NCBI RefSeq assembly: GCF_031010175.1
Contig: NZ_JAUAMB010000009.1
Coordinates: forward strand, 1-64,000
DNA length: 64,000 nt
Direction: 5' to 3'
Origin: Halomonas sp. SpR1
GTDB taxonomy: Bacteria > Pseudomonadota > Gammaproteobacteria > Pseudomonadales > Halomonadaceae
Shown: one piece after another, positions 35,426 through 44,889 of the stretch
Numbering within the stretch: the stretch's first letter is position 1
Layout of the letters: each line of letters begins with the position of its first letter
Position numbers and translations under genes: made by a program
Notes under the pieces: model-generated
Told to the model about the DNA's origin: nothing
The model's database searches: none
The model's input: the letters and a program-made list of their open reading frames with translations, nothing else

Positions 35426-38400
35426 GTGGTGAGATGCGCCAGTAAGTGGAGTATAACCTGTTTGTTCCTGCTGCTCGTTATTTGCAGCTGTATGGTATTC
35501 AATACAGCCCATGCTGCGCTTCAGGTCGGTAAGCTTGAACGGGTGCCTGAGCAGGCTGAGCTAGCCTCACGGCTTGCTCAGTTAGAAGCCCTTGAGGAAA
35601 ACTTGACCGCCCAGCAGGCTAGCGATAAAGAGGCGCTGGAAGCGGCCCTCGAAGCTTATGAGCGGCTGGCTTCTGTGGATGAGCGTCTTGCTGCGCTAGA
35701 CACCCGCGTAGAACAAGCCCCTGAAATGCTGGCACGCCTTCAGCGAGAGTTGAGCGAAGTGGAAGAAGCCTCGCAGCAGCTAAGCGTTGCCGACTTGAGC
35801 GATCGTCCCCTCGACGAACTGGAAACGTTGCAAACCAATGCGGTGGTCGAGCTACAGCAATTGCAAAGTCAGTTGGCGGAAGTGAACTCGCAGCTGCTGG
35901 CCGCCCAGACACTACCTGAACGTGCCCAGCAATCCATCGCGGAAACCCTTCAGCGTGCAGAGAGTTTACGCCGACAGCACGATGAACGCGAGGCATTGCT
36001 AGCGGATCGCCAACTCTCTGCACTGAGCGATGCACGGCTTATCCAATTACGCCTGGAGCGCGCGCTGGCTGAACGTGAAGTGCGCTTTTATCAGCGCGAG
36101 CTAAGTGCCAATAGCCGCCTGCGTGAATTAGCCCAGGAGCGGCGCGATGTACTGATGCTTCAGATCGATTATCAAGAGCAGCAGCTAACCATGCTGCAAG
36201 GGGTGATTGATCGGCAGCGTCGGTTGGCCTCTGAGCAAGCCATTGCCGATGCCGCCAGGGATAACCCGCTAATCGCTGCGGGACATCCGGTCGTAGTGCA
36301 GGCGCAGCAAAACAACCAGAAACTTAGCCTGGAACTGCTCCGGGCAACCGATCGCGCTAACACTGTTGTGCGTGAAAATATTGAAGCTCAGCGGCAGTTG
36401 GAGAACGTGCGACAGCTACAGCGCAGCCTTAATGAGCAAATTGAGGCTATCCGGGGTAGCCAACTGCTGTCGCGTATTTTGCGCGAGCAGCGCAAGTCAT
36501 TGCCCCCTTTGGCTGCTCCACGGAATTTGCAGGATGAGATTGCCGATCTGCGCTTAAAGCAGTTTGATTTAGTCCGTCAGCGCGACCAGCTACGGCAAAG
36601 TGAACAGTATGCGGCTACGCGCCTGGCGGAGGCGGGAATAGAAGCGACGCCGGGATTGGTCGACTCCCTTTCACAGCTTTATCAATCGCGCCGTGAGCTG
36701 GTGGAGCAACTAGAGCAGTCTTACGGCAGCTTATTAAGTGCGGCGATTGAGCTGCAACTGAACCAGCAACAGCTAGTAACGACGACCAGTGAGCTGCGTA
36801 AGACCATCGATGAGCAGCTGTTTTGGGTCGCCAATAGTCGTCCTTTGGATATTAATTGGCTGCGCCAACTGCCGCACAATCTTCGGTTAGAGTGGCAAGA
36901 GGGGGAGTGGCGCGCCATTTTACCCACCCGCTGGCAAGGGCTCTCCTGGGAAGTGCTCAGAGGGGCGCCGTTAGTGGTGTTGAGTCTGGTATTAATTGGC
37001 TTGCGGCGTCGCATTAAAGCCCGCTTGGCCAAGCTGCACTCGCAGATTGGCCGGTTAAAGAGCGATACCCAACTGCATACACCCAAGGCGGTACTGCTGA
37101 ATGCATTGCTGGCGCTCTCTGGCCCGTTAGCATTAGCTGGTATTGGCGTTGGGCTGCAGGGCGCGGCTGGGCCATTAGCTAATAGCGTTGCCCCGGCGCT
37201 GCTTCAATTAGCCTTGAGTTGGGCCGTGATCGCTTGGGGGCGCAGGCTACTGGTCGCCGATGGGGTGGCCGAGCGCCACTTTACCTGGTCGCCACAGTAT
37301 AACGCCCGGTTACGCCAGCTATTAGGTGGTTTAGGTATCGCCTTGATACCGGTCATTGCCATTGCGGCAATGTCTGGAGAGTTGGAAACGGCGCTGGCGC
37401 TGCGCCCTGTTGCCTTGGGGTTATTCTCGTTGGGCTTGATAGCAATGAGCTGGTGGCTGGCACAGTTGATCCTGGCGCATATTCCCATATTTGGTGTCCA
37501 CCTGTTTCGCTTGCTGTTGGGGCTGGCAATGGCCTCGGTGCCGCTGATTTTGCTGGGATTGGTGGTTTGGGGTTACGAATACACCGCGTTACGCCTGGTG
37601 GGCCGGTTTGCGATTACGCTTTATTTACTGGGGCTATGGGTCGTGGTGGAGGCCTCTCTGGTGAGAAGCCTAGCGGTGGCCGCGCGACGGCTCGCTTATC
37701 GCCGTGCGCTGGCGCGCCGTCGCGCTCAGGTGCAAGAGGGGGCGGAAGGTGGTCTCGAAGTAGTGGAAGAGCCTCCGCTTGATATGGCGCAGATCAATAG
37801 TCAGTCGCTGCGGCTTTCCAAACTGATTGTGTTGATTGGCTTCAGTGCACTGCTTTATTTGGTCTGGTCAGACTTGCTTTCGGTGCTTGGCTATTTGGAT
37901 AACGTGTCACTGTGGGAAGCGCAAGAGGGAGATTTAGTCGATAACGCGCTATCGATATCCGACGTCTTTGCGGCCCTGCTGATTGTGGCTATTACGTTCA
38001 TCATGGCGGGCAATTTGCCGGGTCTGTTGGAAGTGATGGTGCTCTCCCGGCTGTCATTGAAACAGGGCAGCGCCTATGCCATTAGCTCGTTGCTCTCCTA
38101 CACCATTGTGGGCACCGGGATAGTAATGGGGCTGTCGACCCTTGGCGTTTCCTGGGACAAGCTTCAGTGGCTGGTGGCCGCCCTAAGTGTGGGGTTGGGG
38201 TTTGGCTTACAGGAGATTTTTGCCAACTTTATATCCGGTTTGATCATCCTGTTCGAGCGGCCGATTCGTATTGGTGACACTATTACGATTGGCAATTTGC
38301 ACGGCACCGTTAGCCGTATCCGTATCCGCGCGACTACCGTCACCGATTTTGACCGTAAAGAGATCATTATCCCCAACAAAACCTTTGTGACCGACCAACT

Positions 38401-38782
38401 GATCAACTGGTCGCTATCGGATAATATCACCCGCGTTGTGCTTACCTACGGTGTGGCCCACGGCTCCGATATAGACAAAGTGCATCAACTATTACGTCAG
38501 GTGGCGGATGAAAACCCTCGTGTACTAGCCGACCCTGAACCCCAGGTTTTCTGTTTGAGCTATGGGCAGCACAGTCTCAATTTTGAGCTGCGTATTTTCG
38601 TCAACGATCTGCTTGATCGGCTGTTTGCTGCCGATGAAATCAACTGCCGGATTGATTCACTGTTTCGCGAAGCGGGCGTACGCGTGGCGTTTGAGCAGAT
38701 GGATGTGTGGCTACACCCTGATCAAGGCGAGGCGGTGAGAGTACAGTCCGCTAATCAACTGGTGCCCCCCGCCTCGACCTAG
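35426..38782 (+). CDS. mscK: MscK/KefA-like large mechanosensitive channel
   Basis: The 1118-residue protein starts at GTG 35426 (or the next codon, also GTG). A signal peptide ends NTAHA. The periplasmic part to about residue 500 is rich in Gln/Glu/Leu coiled coils. Multiple membrane helices run from about 515, and the C-terminal MscS pore domain (about 880-1100) contains GLGFGLQEIFANFISGLIIL and ERPIRIGDTITIG. The channel releases solutes on osmotic downshock, which matters for a halophile that accumulates compatible solutes. It is convergent with tlyA, nine bases apart. Confidence 0.92.
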   Translation: MVRCASKWSITCLFLLLVICSCMVFNTAHAALQVGKLERVPEQAELASRLAQLEALEENLTAQQASDKEALEAALEAYERLASVDERLAALDTRVEQAPEMLARLQRELSEVEEASQQLSVADLSDRPLDELETLQTNAVVELQQLQSQLAEVNSQLLAAQTLPERAQQSIAETLQRAESLRRQHDEREALLADRQLSALSDARLIQLRLERALAEREVRFYQRELSANSRLRELAQERRDVLMLQIDYQEQQLTMLQGVIDRQRRLASEQAIADAARDNPLIAAGHPVVVQAQQNNQKLSLELLRATDRANTVVRENIEAQRQLENVRQLQRSLNEQIEAIRGSQLLSRILREQRKSLPPLAAPRNLQDEIADLRLKQFDLVRQRDQLRQSEQYAATRLAEAGIEATPGLVDSLSQLYQSRRELVEQLEQSYGSLLSAAIELQLNQQQLVTTTSELRKTIDEQLFWVANSRPLDINWLRQLPHNLRLEWQEGEWRAILPTRWQGLSWEVLRGAPLVVLSLVLIGLRRRIKARLAKLHSQIGRLKSDTQLHTPKAVLLNALLALSGPLALAGIGVGLQGAAGPLANSVAPALLQLALSWAVIAWGRRLLVADGVAERHFTWSPQYNARLRQLLGGLGIALIPVIAIAAMSGELETALALRPVALGLFSLGLIAMSWWLAQLILAHIPIFGVHLFRLLLGLAMASVPLILLGLVVWGYEYTALRLVGRFAITLYLLGLWVVVEASLVRSLAVAARRLAYRRALARRRAQVQEGAEGGLEVVEEPPLDMAQINSQSLRLSKLIVLIGFSALLYLVWSDLLSVLGYLDNVSLWEAQEGDLVDNALSISDVFAALLIVAITFIMAGNLPGLLEVMVLSRLSLKQGSAYAISSLLSYTIVGTGIVMGLSTLGVSWDKLQWLVAALSVGLGFGLQEIFANFISGLIILFERPIRIGDTITIGNLHGTVSRIRIRATTVTDFDRKEIIIPNKTFVTDQLINWSLSDNITRVVLTYGVAHGSDIDKVHQLLRQVADENPRVLADPEPQVFCLSYGQHSLNFELRIFVNDLLDRLFAADEINCRIDSLFREAGVRVAFEQMDVWLHPDQGEAVRVQSANQLVPPAST

Positions 38783-38791
38783 TGCTCTTTT

Positions 38792-39550
38792 TCAAGCCTC
38801 TTTTACTGCGTGCAGGAGAAATTCGCGGTTGCCGTCGCCGCCGGTGATCGGGCTCTCCTGCCAGTGGTGAATGGTCAGACCGCAGGTGTCGCAGGCGCTG
38901 CGAATATTGGTTTCCACTTCCGCAAAACGCTTCGCGTCGCGTACTACGCCGCGTTTATCCAGGGCACCAGGCGTTAGCTCAAACTGCGGTTTCACCAGCG
39001 AAATCAACTGACCGCCCGGTGGGAGCAGGGCGGCAATCTCGGGCAGAATCAGCGTTTGAGAGATAAATGAAACGTCCATAATGGCGCTATCAATGGGCTG
39101 AATGGAAAGCACGCTTTTGAGGGCTTCGCTGCGACTCATGGAGCGTGCATTTAACCCCTCCAGGCAGGTGATTCGAGGATCTTCGCGCAGTTCAGCTGTC
39201 AACTGCCCGTGGCCAACCTCGACGCCAATAACATGGCGAGCGCCAAAACGCAGCGCGCAGTCGCTGAAGCCGCCGGTTGATTGACCAATATCGAGTACAC
39301 CCGCACCATCAAAACGCAGTTCAAGTGAAGTGAGCACCGCCTCTAGCTTCAACCCCGCCCGGGACACATAGCGCTCTTCGGGATCATCTTCTACTTCAAA
39401 ATGGGTATCTTCAGGCCATTTTTCGGATGCTTTGATTAAGGGGGGGCCTCCATCGGCAAGACGTATCCGTTTGTGGCGAATAAGTCTTTGCGCGCGGGTA
39501 CGCGAAGTGGCCAGCCCCTGGCTGACCAACAGTTGATCGAGTCGCATCAT
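38792..39550 (-). CDS. tlyA: TlyA family rRNA (cytidine-2'-O)-methyltransferase
   Basis: The 252-residue protein has an N-terminal S4 RNA-binding domain (RLDQLLVSQGLATSRTRAQR) and an FtsJ-like methyltransferase domain with LDIGQSTGGFSDCAL, where GxSTGGF is typical of TlyA/hemolysin A. The C-terminal ITGGDGNREFLLH also fits. It methylates rRNA at cytidine 2'-O positions; the older hemolysin name is not supported. Start at 39550 or the adjacent ATG. Confidence 0.92.
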   Translation of the reverse strand: MMRLDQLLVSQGLATSRTRAQRLIRHKRIRLADGGPPLIKASEKWPEDTHFEVEDDPEERYVSRAGLKLEAVLTSLELRFDGAGVLDIGQSTGGFSDCALRFGARHVIGVEVGHGQLTAELREDPRITCLEGLNARSMSRSEALKSVLSIQPIDSAIMDVSFISQTLILPEIAALLPPGGQLISLVKPQFELTPGALDKRGVVRDAKRFAEVETNIRSACDTCGLTIHHWQESPITGGDGNREFLLHAVKEA

Positions 39551-39595
39551 AGTCGTTGAAAATGTCGTGGTTAAAAGTGTCGTTAAGAGGGCCTG

Positions 39596-41668
39596 TTACC
39601 CTTCGTCTGGGGGCGCATTGGGTAGTGGTGAATTGGTTAGGGAAGAATTGGATCCTTGATCCGCCTGAAGCTCGGTAGGCGGTAAGCGTGAAGCTCCCCA
39701 GCTACGGTGTAGGTAATGTTTAACATTCTCCACCTCTTGGCTGGTGACATCGGCGATGTCAACGCGCTCCAGAGGATCGTAATGATAAATATACAGCCGG
39801 GATGCAAAGCGATCGAAAGGCAGCGATGCCTCGCCAAAGCGTTCTCCATTGCCTGAGGTGCTCACGATAACCCCGTTGCCCCAATCCTGACCGCTATCAT
39901 TGTTGGGATTATAGAAGTAAATCCGCATCACATCAGATGGGTCGAGAGATGCCCGCAAAATGGTGATCGCGTGCCAACCGATAAATCGCGCTGCGCTATC
40001 GGTGACCGCAATTCCCGCCGGTTGAGGGTGAATCAGCGGCTGGTTGCCATTGTAATAGGGGTGATAATAAGCGAAAAAATGGCGTATGAAATCATCCACA
40101 TTACTTAGTTGACCGGTGGCGACATCGACATTGATGCGAAAACCACGACCCGACCACCAACCGTGAAATTCAGGGTTTACCCAGCGGTGGGGGTCGCCTT
40201 CACGGCCAATGCAGCGCCGGCCCATTTCAGCATAAATGCGATCCAGGTGCGGTACGACAATCAGCGAAACTGGGTCGAGGTCGATGGGCAACTGGGTCGC
40301 TACACCAGAGAGACTTGCCATGGATGAGATGGCTTGCCCCTCGAAATGCATAACGATTTCGTCATCGCGAGCTGCCCATGCCACCATCTGCAGCAGGTAG
40401 TCTGGGTCGTTGTACGCCCACATGGAGAGCGCCCGTGCTGACTGGCAAGTGGGATTGTTGCCCTGGCCAACGCCCAGCGGCAGTCCCAGCATGCAGAGCA
40501 CGCCTTCAATTAAACGTGCGCGGGGAGAAACGGTATCGCCATAGGCCAGGGTGAGCCGCGACTGCGCCCACTCGGAAAGCGGCAGGTTTAGTTGACGCCA
40601 CATGGCGGGGGCCACCGGCGGCTGATAAAGAATGCCGCGCTCAAGCATTAGGGCGAGGCCGTAGACGGCTTGCGCGGTGGCAGGATAAACGCCACCACGT
40701 ATAAGTGCCTGCACTAACTCGCGGTAGCAGAGTAAACAGTCGCGACCGGTAGATGAAAGCCCTAGCGACTCGGAGAGTAGGTGATCACCCTCTTCGAGTA
40801 GATGGCGTAACAGCACGGCGTGATATGGAGATACCAGGCCGGTGTCATGCATCGCCCGGGCAAAGCCGGTAGATTCAGCCTGCAGGGCAGCCTGATCCAT
40901 ATGCTCCAAGCGATCACGGTAAACATCTACGCCAGGATCTTCGCGACAGGCCTGGGTAGGCCCGTACAGTGAGCTAACCAGCCGGTCGGCGCCTTGGCCG
41001 CTAGCACCCAGATCAATCTCCGGATTAGCCTGACATAGCGCAATTTGGGTGATCATCTGTTTGATCGAATCAACCTGAATAGGGCGCTGTTTTAAAATGC
41101 GCCAAATCTCATCAATCAGGCGATCAACGATATGCTCGTAGCCGATTCGTTCAGCTAAATGCTGGAAAAGCTGGCGGGGAATGGTCGCCAGGCGTCCTTG
41201 GGTTTCCCGCTCTGCCTCGCTGGGTGGCAGGAACAGTAGCCACAAATTAATCGCCATTACCTGCGTCAGGTAGTGGTGGGCATGCTCTGCGGAAACCAGC
41301 GGGTGCTCAAAATTGCCTTTAGCGACAGCGAGTAGCCGCAGCTCGCTTAATGCCTCAATGACGACCACATTGGCATCCGCGCTTTTCAGCGAGAAGGTGG
41401 TCAGGGTCGGCACCAGATATTGGGGCGTTTCCCAGTCGGAGCCTAAAAACACACCAGCGTCCTCAAACGCTTGCGCGCGGGACTCGAGTGCTTCACAGCC
41501 GCCATCCTGAAGCAGTACCCGACGCGCAGTATCCATCACACGCGGCAGCTTGGCGGGTTTTGAAAAGTCGGGCGCCTGGGTGAGCAGGCGCACGGCTTCG
41601 TCAAAGTTGCTCAATAATCCATCGAGCTTGCTATCTTCTTGAGAAGACGTCACTTGATCTGTCTCCAC
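39596..41668 (-). CDS. Unknown 690-residue protein with a possible Cys-His-Asn triad
   Basis: I do not recognise this family. The GTG start has AAGGAG six bases upstream. There is no signal peptide or membrane helix, so it should be cytoplasmic. The N-terminal two thirds look helical. The C-terminal third contains Cys408 in NNPTCQSARALSMWA, His566 in IGWHAITIL and Asn587 in YFYNPNNDSG; this order and spacing resemble papain-fold or transglutaminase-like cysteine enzymes. The last 30 residues are a disordered Pro/Asn/Ser tail. It lies 30 bp after an ATP-grasp gene in the same direction, so the two probably act together. A cysteine peptidase, amidase or acyl-transfer role is inference only. Confidence 0.6.
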   Translation of the reverse strand: METDQVTSSQEDSKLDGLLSNFDEAVRLLTQAPDFSKPAKLPRVMDTARRVLLQDGGCEALESRAQAFEDAGVFLGSDWETPQYLVPTLTTFSLKSADANVVVIEALSELRLLAVAKGNFEHPLVSAEHAHHYLTQVMAINLWLLFLPPSEAERETQGRLATIPRQLFQHLAERIGYEHIVDRLIDEIWRILKQRPIQVDSIKQMITQIALCQANPEIDLGASGQGADRLVSSLYGPTQACREDPGVDVYRDRLEHMDQAALQAESTGFARAMHDTGLVSPYHAVLLRHLLEEGDHLLSESLGLSSTGRDCLLCYRELVQALIRGGVYPATAQAVYGLALMLERGILYQPPVAPAMWRQLNLPLSEWAQSRLTLAYGDTVSPRARLIEGVLCMLGLPLGVGQGNNPTCQSARALSMWAYNDPDYLLQMVAWAARDDEIVMHFEGQAISSMASLSGVATQLPIDLDPVSLIVVPHLDRIYAEMGRRCIGREGDPHRWVNPEFHGWWSGRGFRINVDVATGQLSNVDDFIRHFFAYYHPYYNGNQPLIHPQPAGIAVTDSAARFIGWHAITILRASLDPSDVMRIYFYNPNNDSGQDWGNGVIVSTSGNGERFGEASLPFDRFASRLYIYHYDPLERVDIADVTSQEVENVKHYLHRSWGASRLPPTELQADQGSNSSLTNSPLPNAPPDEG

Positions 41669-41698
41669 GGTGACTCCTTATCCCAGCGTTAGCGGGGA

Positions 41699-42922
41699 TT
41701 ATACATAGAAGTCGAGATCTTCTTGGCGTTTTAGCAGATCGCGAATAGTATGCGCATCCTCGCCTTTAAAGTAGATCAGACCCCAGTGAGTACCAAACGC
41801 GGTGCGTTTAGTAACGGTTTCTTCTACGGGTGAGGTTAGCTCATGAGACTCAAAATAGGGGTGATCTTCGGTCTCTTCGGGAATTTCCAAGCGGCTGACC
41901 ACACGACGGCGTGGGTAAACGCCAAAGCAACCGGCAAAGCCATTGGCATCGACCACTTCTTTCGGGAAGAAGTTGGCGACTTCTTCTTTCGTGGTTTTTG
42001 GATCGAATACCAGCATTGATGCCTGGTAAGCATTAAAGCCATAAACACGCTCGAGCAGTTCAAATACCTTAAAGCCAGGCGGACGGTAAGCCACTTCCCC
42101 AAAGTACATCTCACCATCGCTGGTGACAAAGTATTCTGGATGGATCAAACCAAACTCAATGTCGAACGCTTTAATGAGCTTCTCAATCTGTTGAGTGATC
42201 TGCTCGCGGTAAATCTCAAGCTCGGGGGAGGCGGGCACAAATACTGAGTAACCCAGCGTCACGTATTCAGAAATGTTCAAGAAGGCGATTTTGCCATCGT
42301 GAATCCAGGCTTCAACGGCAAATTCCCAGCCATCCAGGTGCGATTCCATCAGCACCGGGAACTCTTCATCGGGGATGGTATCGACTTCATCAGGTGTGCG
42401 AATAACGCGGTGGCCAAGGCAGCCCGCTTTATCAAACGCTTTAAGGTGAATCGGGTCGTTGGGATCGCCGTCCAGCTTGAGCAGTGTCTGGTTAACGCGC
42501 TTCAGGAAGCGCACCACATCGTCTTTATCGTGGGCTTCTTCAAAAATACCCACGCGGATGCCGCCTAGTTGGGCACGACGCTTCATCAACGCCTTGTCGC
42601 GTAGCAGTAACGACTGGCCATAAAGGCGCGGGTTATCCAGCAGTACTGAGTTGATAGCACCAGCCCACTCAACGGTCTCTTCATAAAGTGGAATGGCGAC
42701 ATCAACGCCTTTCTCTTTGAGTGTCTCGGCAATTTCCATAGAGCGGTCATTGAGTCGCTCGAAATTCCAAGGCACGTAGGGAATGTCATGTTTTTGGCAA
42801 TACTCTTCCGCCCAATCAGGTGCAACGACAATGTAGCGACGGTCAAAATTTTCGGCCGCTTCAATCGCATTGAGACTCCAGCCTAGCAGGGCAATGTAGC
42901 CCTTATTGGGATCTTTCTGCAT
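41699..42922 (-). CDS. ATP-grasp domain protein (carboxylate-amine/thiol ligase superfamily)
   Basis: The 407-residue protein starts at ATG 42922 with AGGAG eight bases upstream. The N-terminal third is a pre-ATP-grasp Rossmann-like domain (YIALLGWSLNAIEA). The ATP-grasp core at about 110-300 has the nucleotide-binding TLLKLDG segment and the metal-binding acidic cluster LIHPEYF...GEMYFGEVAYRPPG, with Glu263, Glu276 and Arg280. About 100 residues of unknown type follow. Such enzymes activate a carboxylate as acyl phosphate and join it to an amine or thiol. The substrate is not evident. The gene is first in a two-gene operon with the 690-residue protein and is divergent from the DUF1820 gene. 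Confidence 0.82.
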   Translation of the reverse strand: MQKDPNKGYIALLGWSLNAIEAAENFDRRYIVVAPDWAEEYCQKHDIPYVPWNFERLNDRSMEIAETLKEKGVDVAIPLYEETVEWAGAINSVLLDNPRLYGQSLLLRDKALMKRRAQLGGIRVGIFEEAHDKDDVVRFLKRVNQTLLKLDGDPNDPIHLKAFDKAGCLGHRVIRTPDEVDTIPDEEFPVLMESHLDGWEFAVEAWIHDGKIAFLNISEYVTLGYSVFVPASPELEIYREQITQQIEKLIKAFDIEFGLIHPEYFVTSDGEMYFGEVAYRPPGFKVFELLERVYGFNAYQASMLVFDPKTTKEEVANFFPKEVVDANGFAGCFGVYPRRRVVSRLEIPEETEDHPYFESHELTSPVEETVTKRTAFGTHWGLIYFKGEDAHTIRDLLKRQEDLDFYV

Positions 42923-43128
42923 GTTGATGACTCCTACTTGGTAAATAAGCATTATTGCCAAACCACGCTTACTACCTTACACGAGGGGGGCAGGCGCGGC
43001 TAATGAGCACGTTATCCGTCGTCTTAACGCTAAGCTTACTAAGGGTTTAGCCTTAAGGCGCAGCGTCAGGAATATGGTAAGCTTGGCGGTTCAACTTAAT
43101 GTACGAATGGCAAGAGGATTAGGCCAAG

Positions 43129-43458
43129 ATGGCGGCCAAGCCGATCTACCGTGTGGTGGTTCACCAGCAGGGTGAAATTTGGGATTTATACGTCCGAGAG
43201 ATCTTTCAAAGCGAACTCTGGGGCTTTATTGAAGTCGAGGAGTTTGTCTTTGACGATGCTTCACGGGTAGTGGTCGACCCTGCAACTGAAAAATTGCAAC
43301 GAACCTTCGATGGTGTCAAGCGTAGCTATCTACCGTTAAATGCGATTGTGCGCATTGATGAAGTGGAGCGCGAAGGGCCATTGAAGGCGGTCAAAACCGA
43401 TGCCCGGGTAGCAGAGTTCCCCCGTCCCTTCCCGTTGCCTCCGCGCGGAGAAGGGTAA
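43129..43458 (+). CDS. DUF1820 family protein
   Basis: The 109-residue acidic protein has the DUF1820 core (PIYRVVVHQQGEIWDLYVRE, later RSYLPLNAIVRIDEVE). It is common in pseudomonads and halomonads, with unknown function. AGAGG precedes the ATG. No membrane segment or signal is visible. It lies divergent from the ATP-grasp gene. Confidence 0.85.
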   Translation: MAAKPIYRVVVHQQGEIWDLYVREIFQSELWGFIEVEEFVFDDASRVVVDPATEKLQRTFDGVKRSYLPLNAIVRIDEVEREGPLKAVKTDARVAEFPRPFPLPPRGEG

Positions 43459-43546
43459 GCGTATGAGACAAGCGCACCGCTAAGTTAGGCGATAAGCGCT
43501 GTTGGCTTCGTCCGCCTCGCAGCGTTTTTAATCAGGACATGATGTC

Positions 43547-44182
43547 ATGCTAGTAAACAGAACTCGTTATCGAAATTACGCCGCTGCGGCTGGTCTGTTA
43601 CTCACTGTTACCAGCTTCAATGCCACTGCCCAGTCCGCTAATCAAGCGTGGGTGACCGATGAGTTGAGCACCTATGTGCGTAGCGGCCCCACCGATGGGT
43701 ACCGCATCATTGGTACGCTTAACGCAGGTGAGCAGGTGGAGGTGCTGGAAACCAGCGGTGACTACACCCGTGTGCGCAACAGCGAGGGTAATGCGGTCTG
43801 GGTGTTGAGCAACGAACTGCAAGAAACGCCTAGTGCGGTTGAACAGCTACCCGCGTTAGAAGCTCAGGTCGAGGAGCTCACCGCTGAGCTTGAAGGTATC
43901 AATGAAACCTGGGAGCAGCGTACGGCCTCAATGACGGAGACTCTAGAGTTGCGCGAGCGTCGCATTGCCGAGCTTGAGGCCAGCAATCAAGAGCTGGATG
44001 CGCAAGCAGAGCAGTCCCGCCGGCAAGTGAGGACGCTCCAAGCGCGCCTGGAAACGCAGGAAGAAGACCTGCTGATGCGCTACTTTATGTACGGCGGCGG
44101 CGTGGCTGGCGCGGGTTTATTGGTGGGGCTGATTGTGCCGCACCTACCCCGTCGGCGTAAAAAGCGTGACCGTTGGTTCTAA
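43547..44182 (+). CDS. TIGR04211-type SH3 domain protein with coiled coil and C-terminal anchor
   Basis: The 211-residue protein has a signal peptide (ending FNATAQ) and a bacterial SH3 domain (residues about 30-90, TYVRSGPTDGYRIIGTL). A Glu-rich coiled coil (about 95-170) and a C-terminal membrane helix YGGGVAGAGLLVGLIVPHL followed by RRRKK complete it. This is the YgiM-like layout: periplasmic SH3 and coiled coil anchored in the inner membrane. A cell-envelope role is likely but undefined. Confidence 0.85.
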   Translation: MLVNRTRYRNYAAAAGLLLTVTSFNATAQSANQAWVTDELSTYVRSGPTDGYRIIGTLNAGEQVEVLETSGDYTRVRNSEGNAVWVLSNELQETPSAVEQLPALEAQVEELTAELEGINETWEQRTASMTETLELRERRIAELEASNQELDAQAEQSRRQVRTLQARLETQEEDLLMRYFMYGGGVAGAGLLVGLIVPHLPRRRKKRDRWF

Positions 44183-44203
44183 CCACCTCAAGGCAGCCGA
44201 ACA

Positions 44204-44839
44204 ATGAGCGATCAATGGCGCAAGCGTTGGCAAGAAGGGCGCATTGGCTTTCACTTGCAGCAGGCGCACCCGGCACTGCTGCGCCATTGGGCATCCCTTG
44301 GCGTTGCTAATCGCCGCACCAAGGTGCTTGTGCCGCTGTGCGGTAAAAGCCTTGATATGCGCTGGCTGGCGGATGAAGGGTATCCAGTGCTGGGCATTGA
44401 GTTTGCCCCAGAGGCCATTGAGCAGTTTTTGGCCCAGCGCAGCGCGCCAGTTTCCCGTTACCGTCAGGCAGGGTTTACGATTTCCCGCCAGGGCAGTGTG
44501 GAATTATGGTGCGGAGATTTTTTTCACCTGCATATCCAGCAGGCCGCCGAGATAGGCGCTTTCTATGATCGCGCCTCGCTAATAGCGCTGCCGCCAGCCA
44601 CACGGCAGCGCTATGCGTTTCACCTTGCGCAGTTAGTGCCGCCGGGCGCTAAAGGCCTGCTGATTAGCCTGTCGCATCCCGATGGTGCTGCGGGGCCACC
44701 TTATAGCGTTCCCGCAAGCGAAATAGAGAGCCTGTTCACTGCCAATTTCTCGCTAACGTTTCTGGAAGAAGGCACGCCCGATGAGCGTGGCCGGACGGAG
44801 AGCGTATGGGCACTGGAACGACGAGGGCCACGTCTATAG
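44204..44839 (+). CDS. tpm: Thiopurine S-methyltransferase family protein
   Basis: The 211-residue SAM-dependent methyltransferase has the TPMT opening WRKRWQEGRIGFHLQQAHP and the motif VLVPLCGKSLDMRWLADEG. In bacteria these enzymes methylate thiols and can detoxify selenium or tellurium oxyanions. The native substrate here is unknown. It lies 21 bp after the SH3 gene, so co-transcription is possible. Confidence 0.92.
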   Translation: MSDQWRKRWQEGRIGFHLQQAHPALLRHWASLGVANRRTKVLVPLCGKSLDMRWLADEGYPVLGIEFAPEAIEQFLAQRSAPVSRYRQAGFTISRQGSVELWCGDFFHLHIQQAAEIGAFYDRASLIALPPATRQRYAFHLAQLVPPGAKGLLISLSHPDGAAGPPYSVPASEIESLFTANFSLTFLEEGTPDERGRTESVWALERRGPRL

Positions 44840-44859
44840 AAGATTAAAGACGCGGCCCT
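44824..44859 (+). terminator. Hairpin at the tpm stop codon
   Basis: AGGGCCACGTCT and AGACGCGGCCCT pair with one mismatch around a 12-base loop. The hairpin contains the tpm stop codon; only a weak TTGTGTG follows. A modest terminator at best. Confidence 0.4.
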
Positions 44860-44889
44860 TGTGTGTATGCTGCTATGAAAAAGAGTGAT

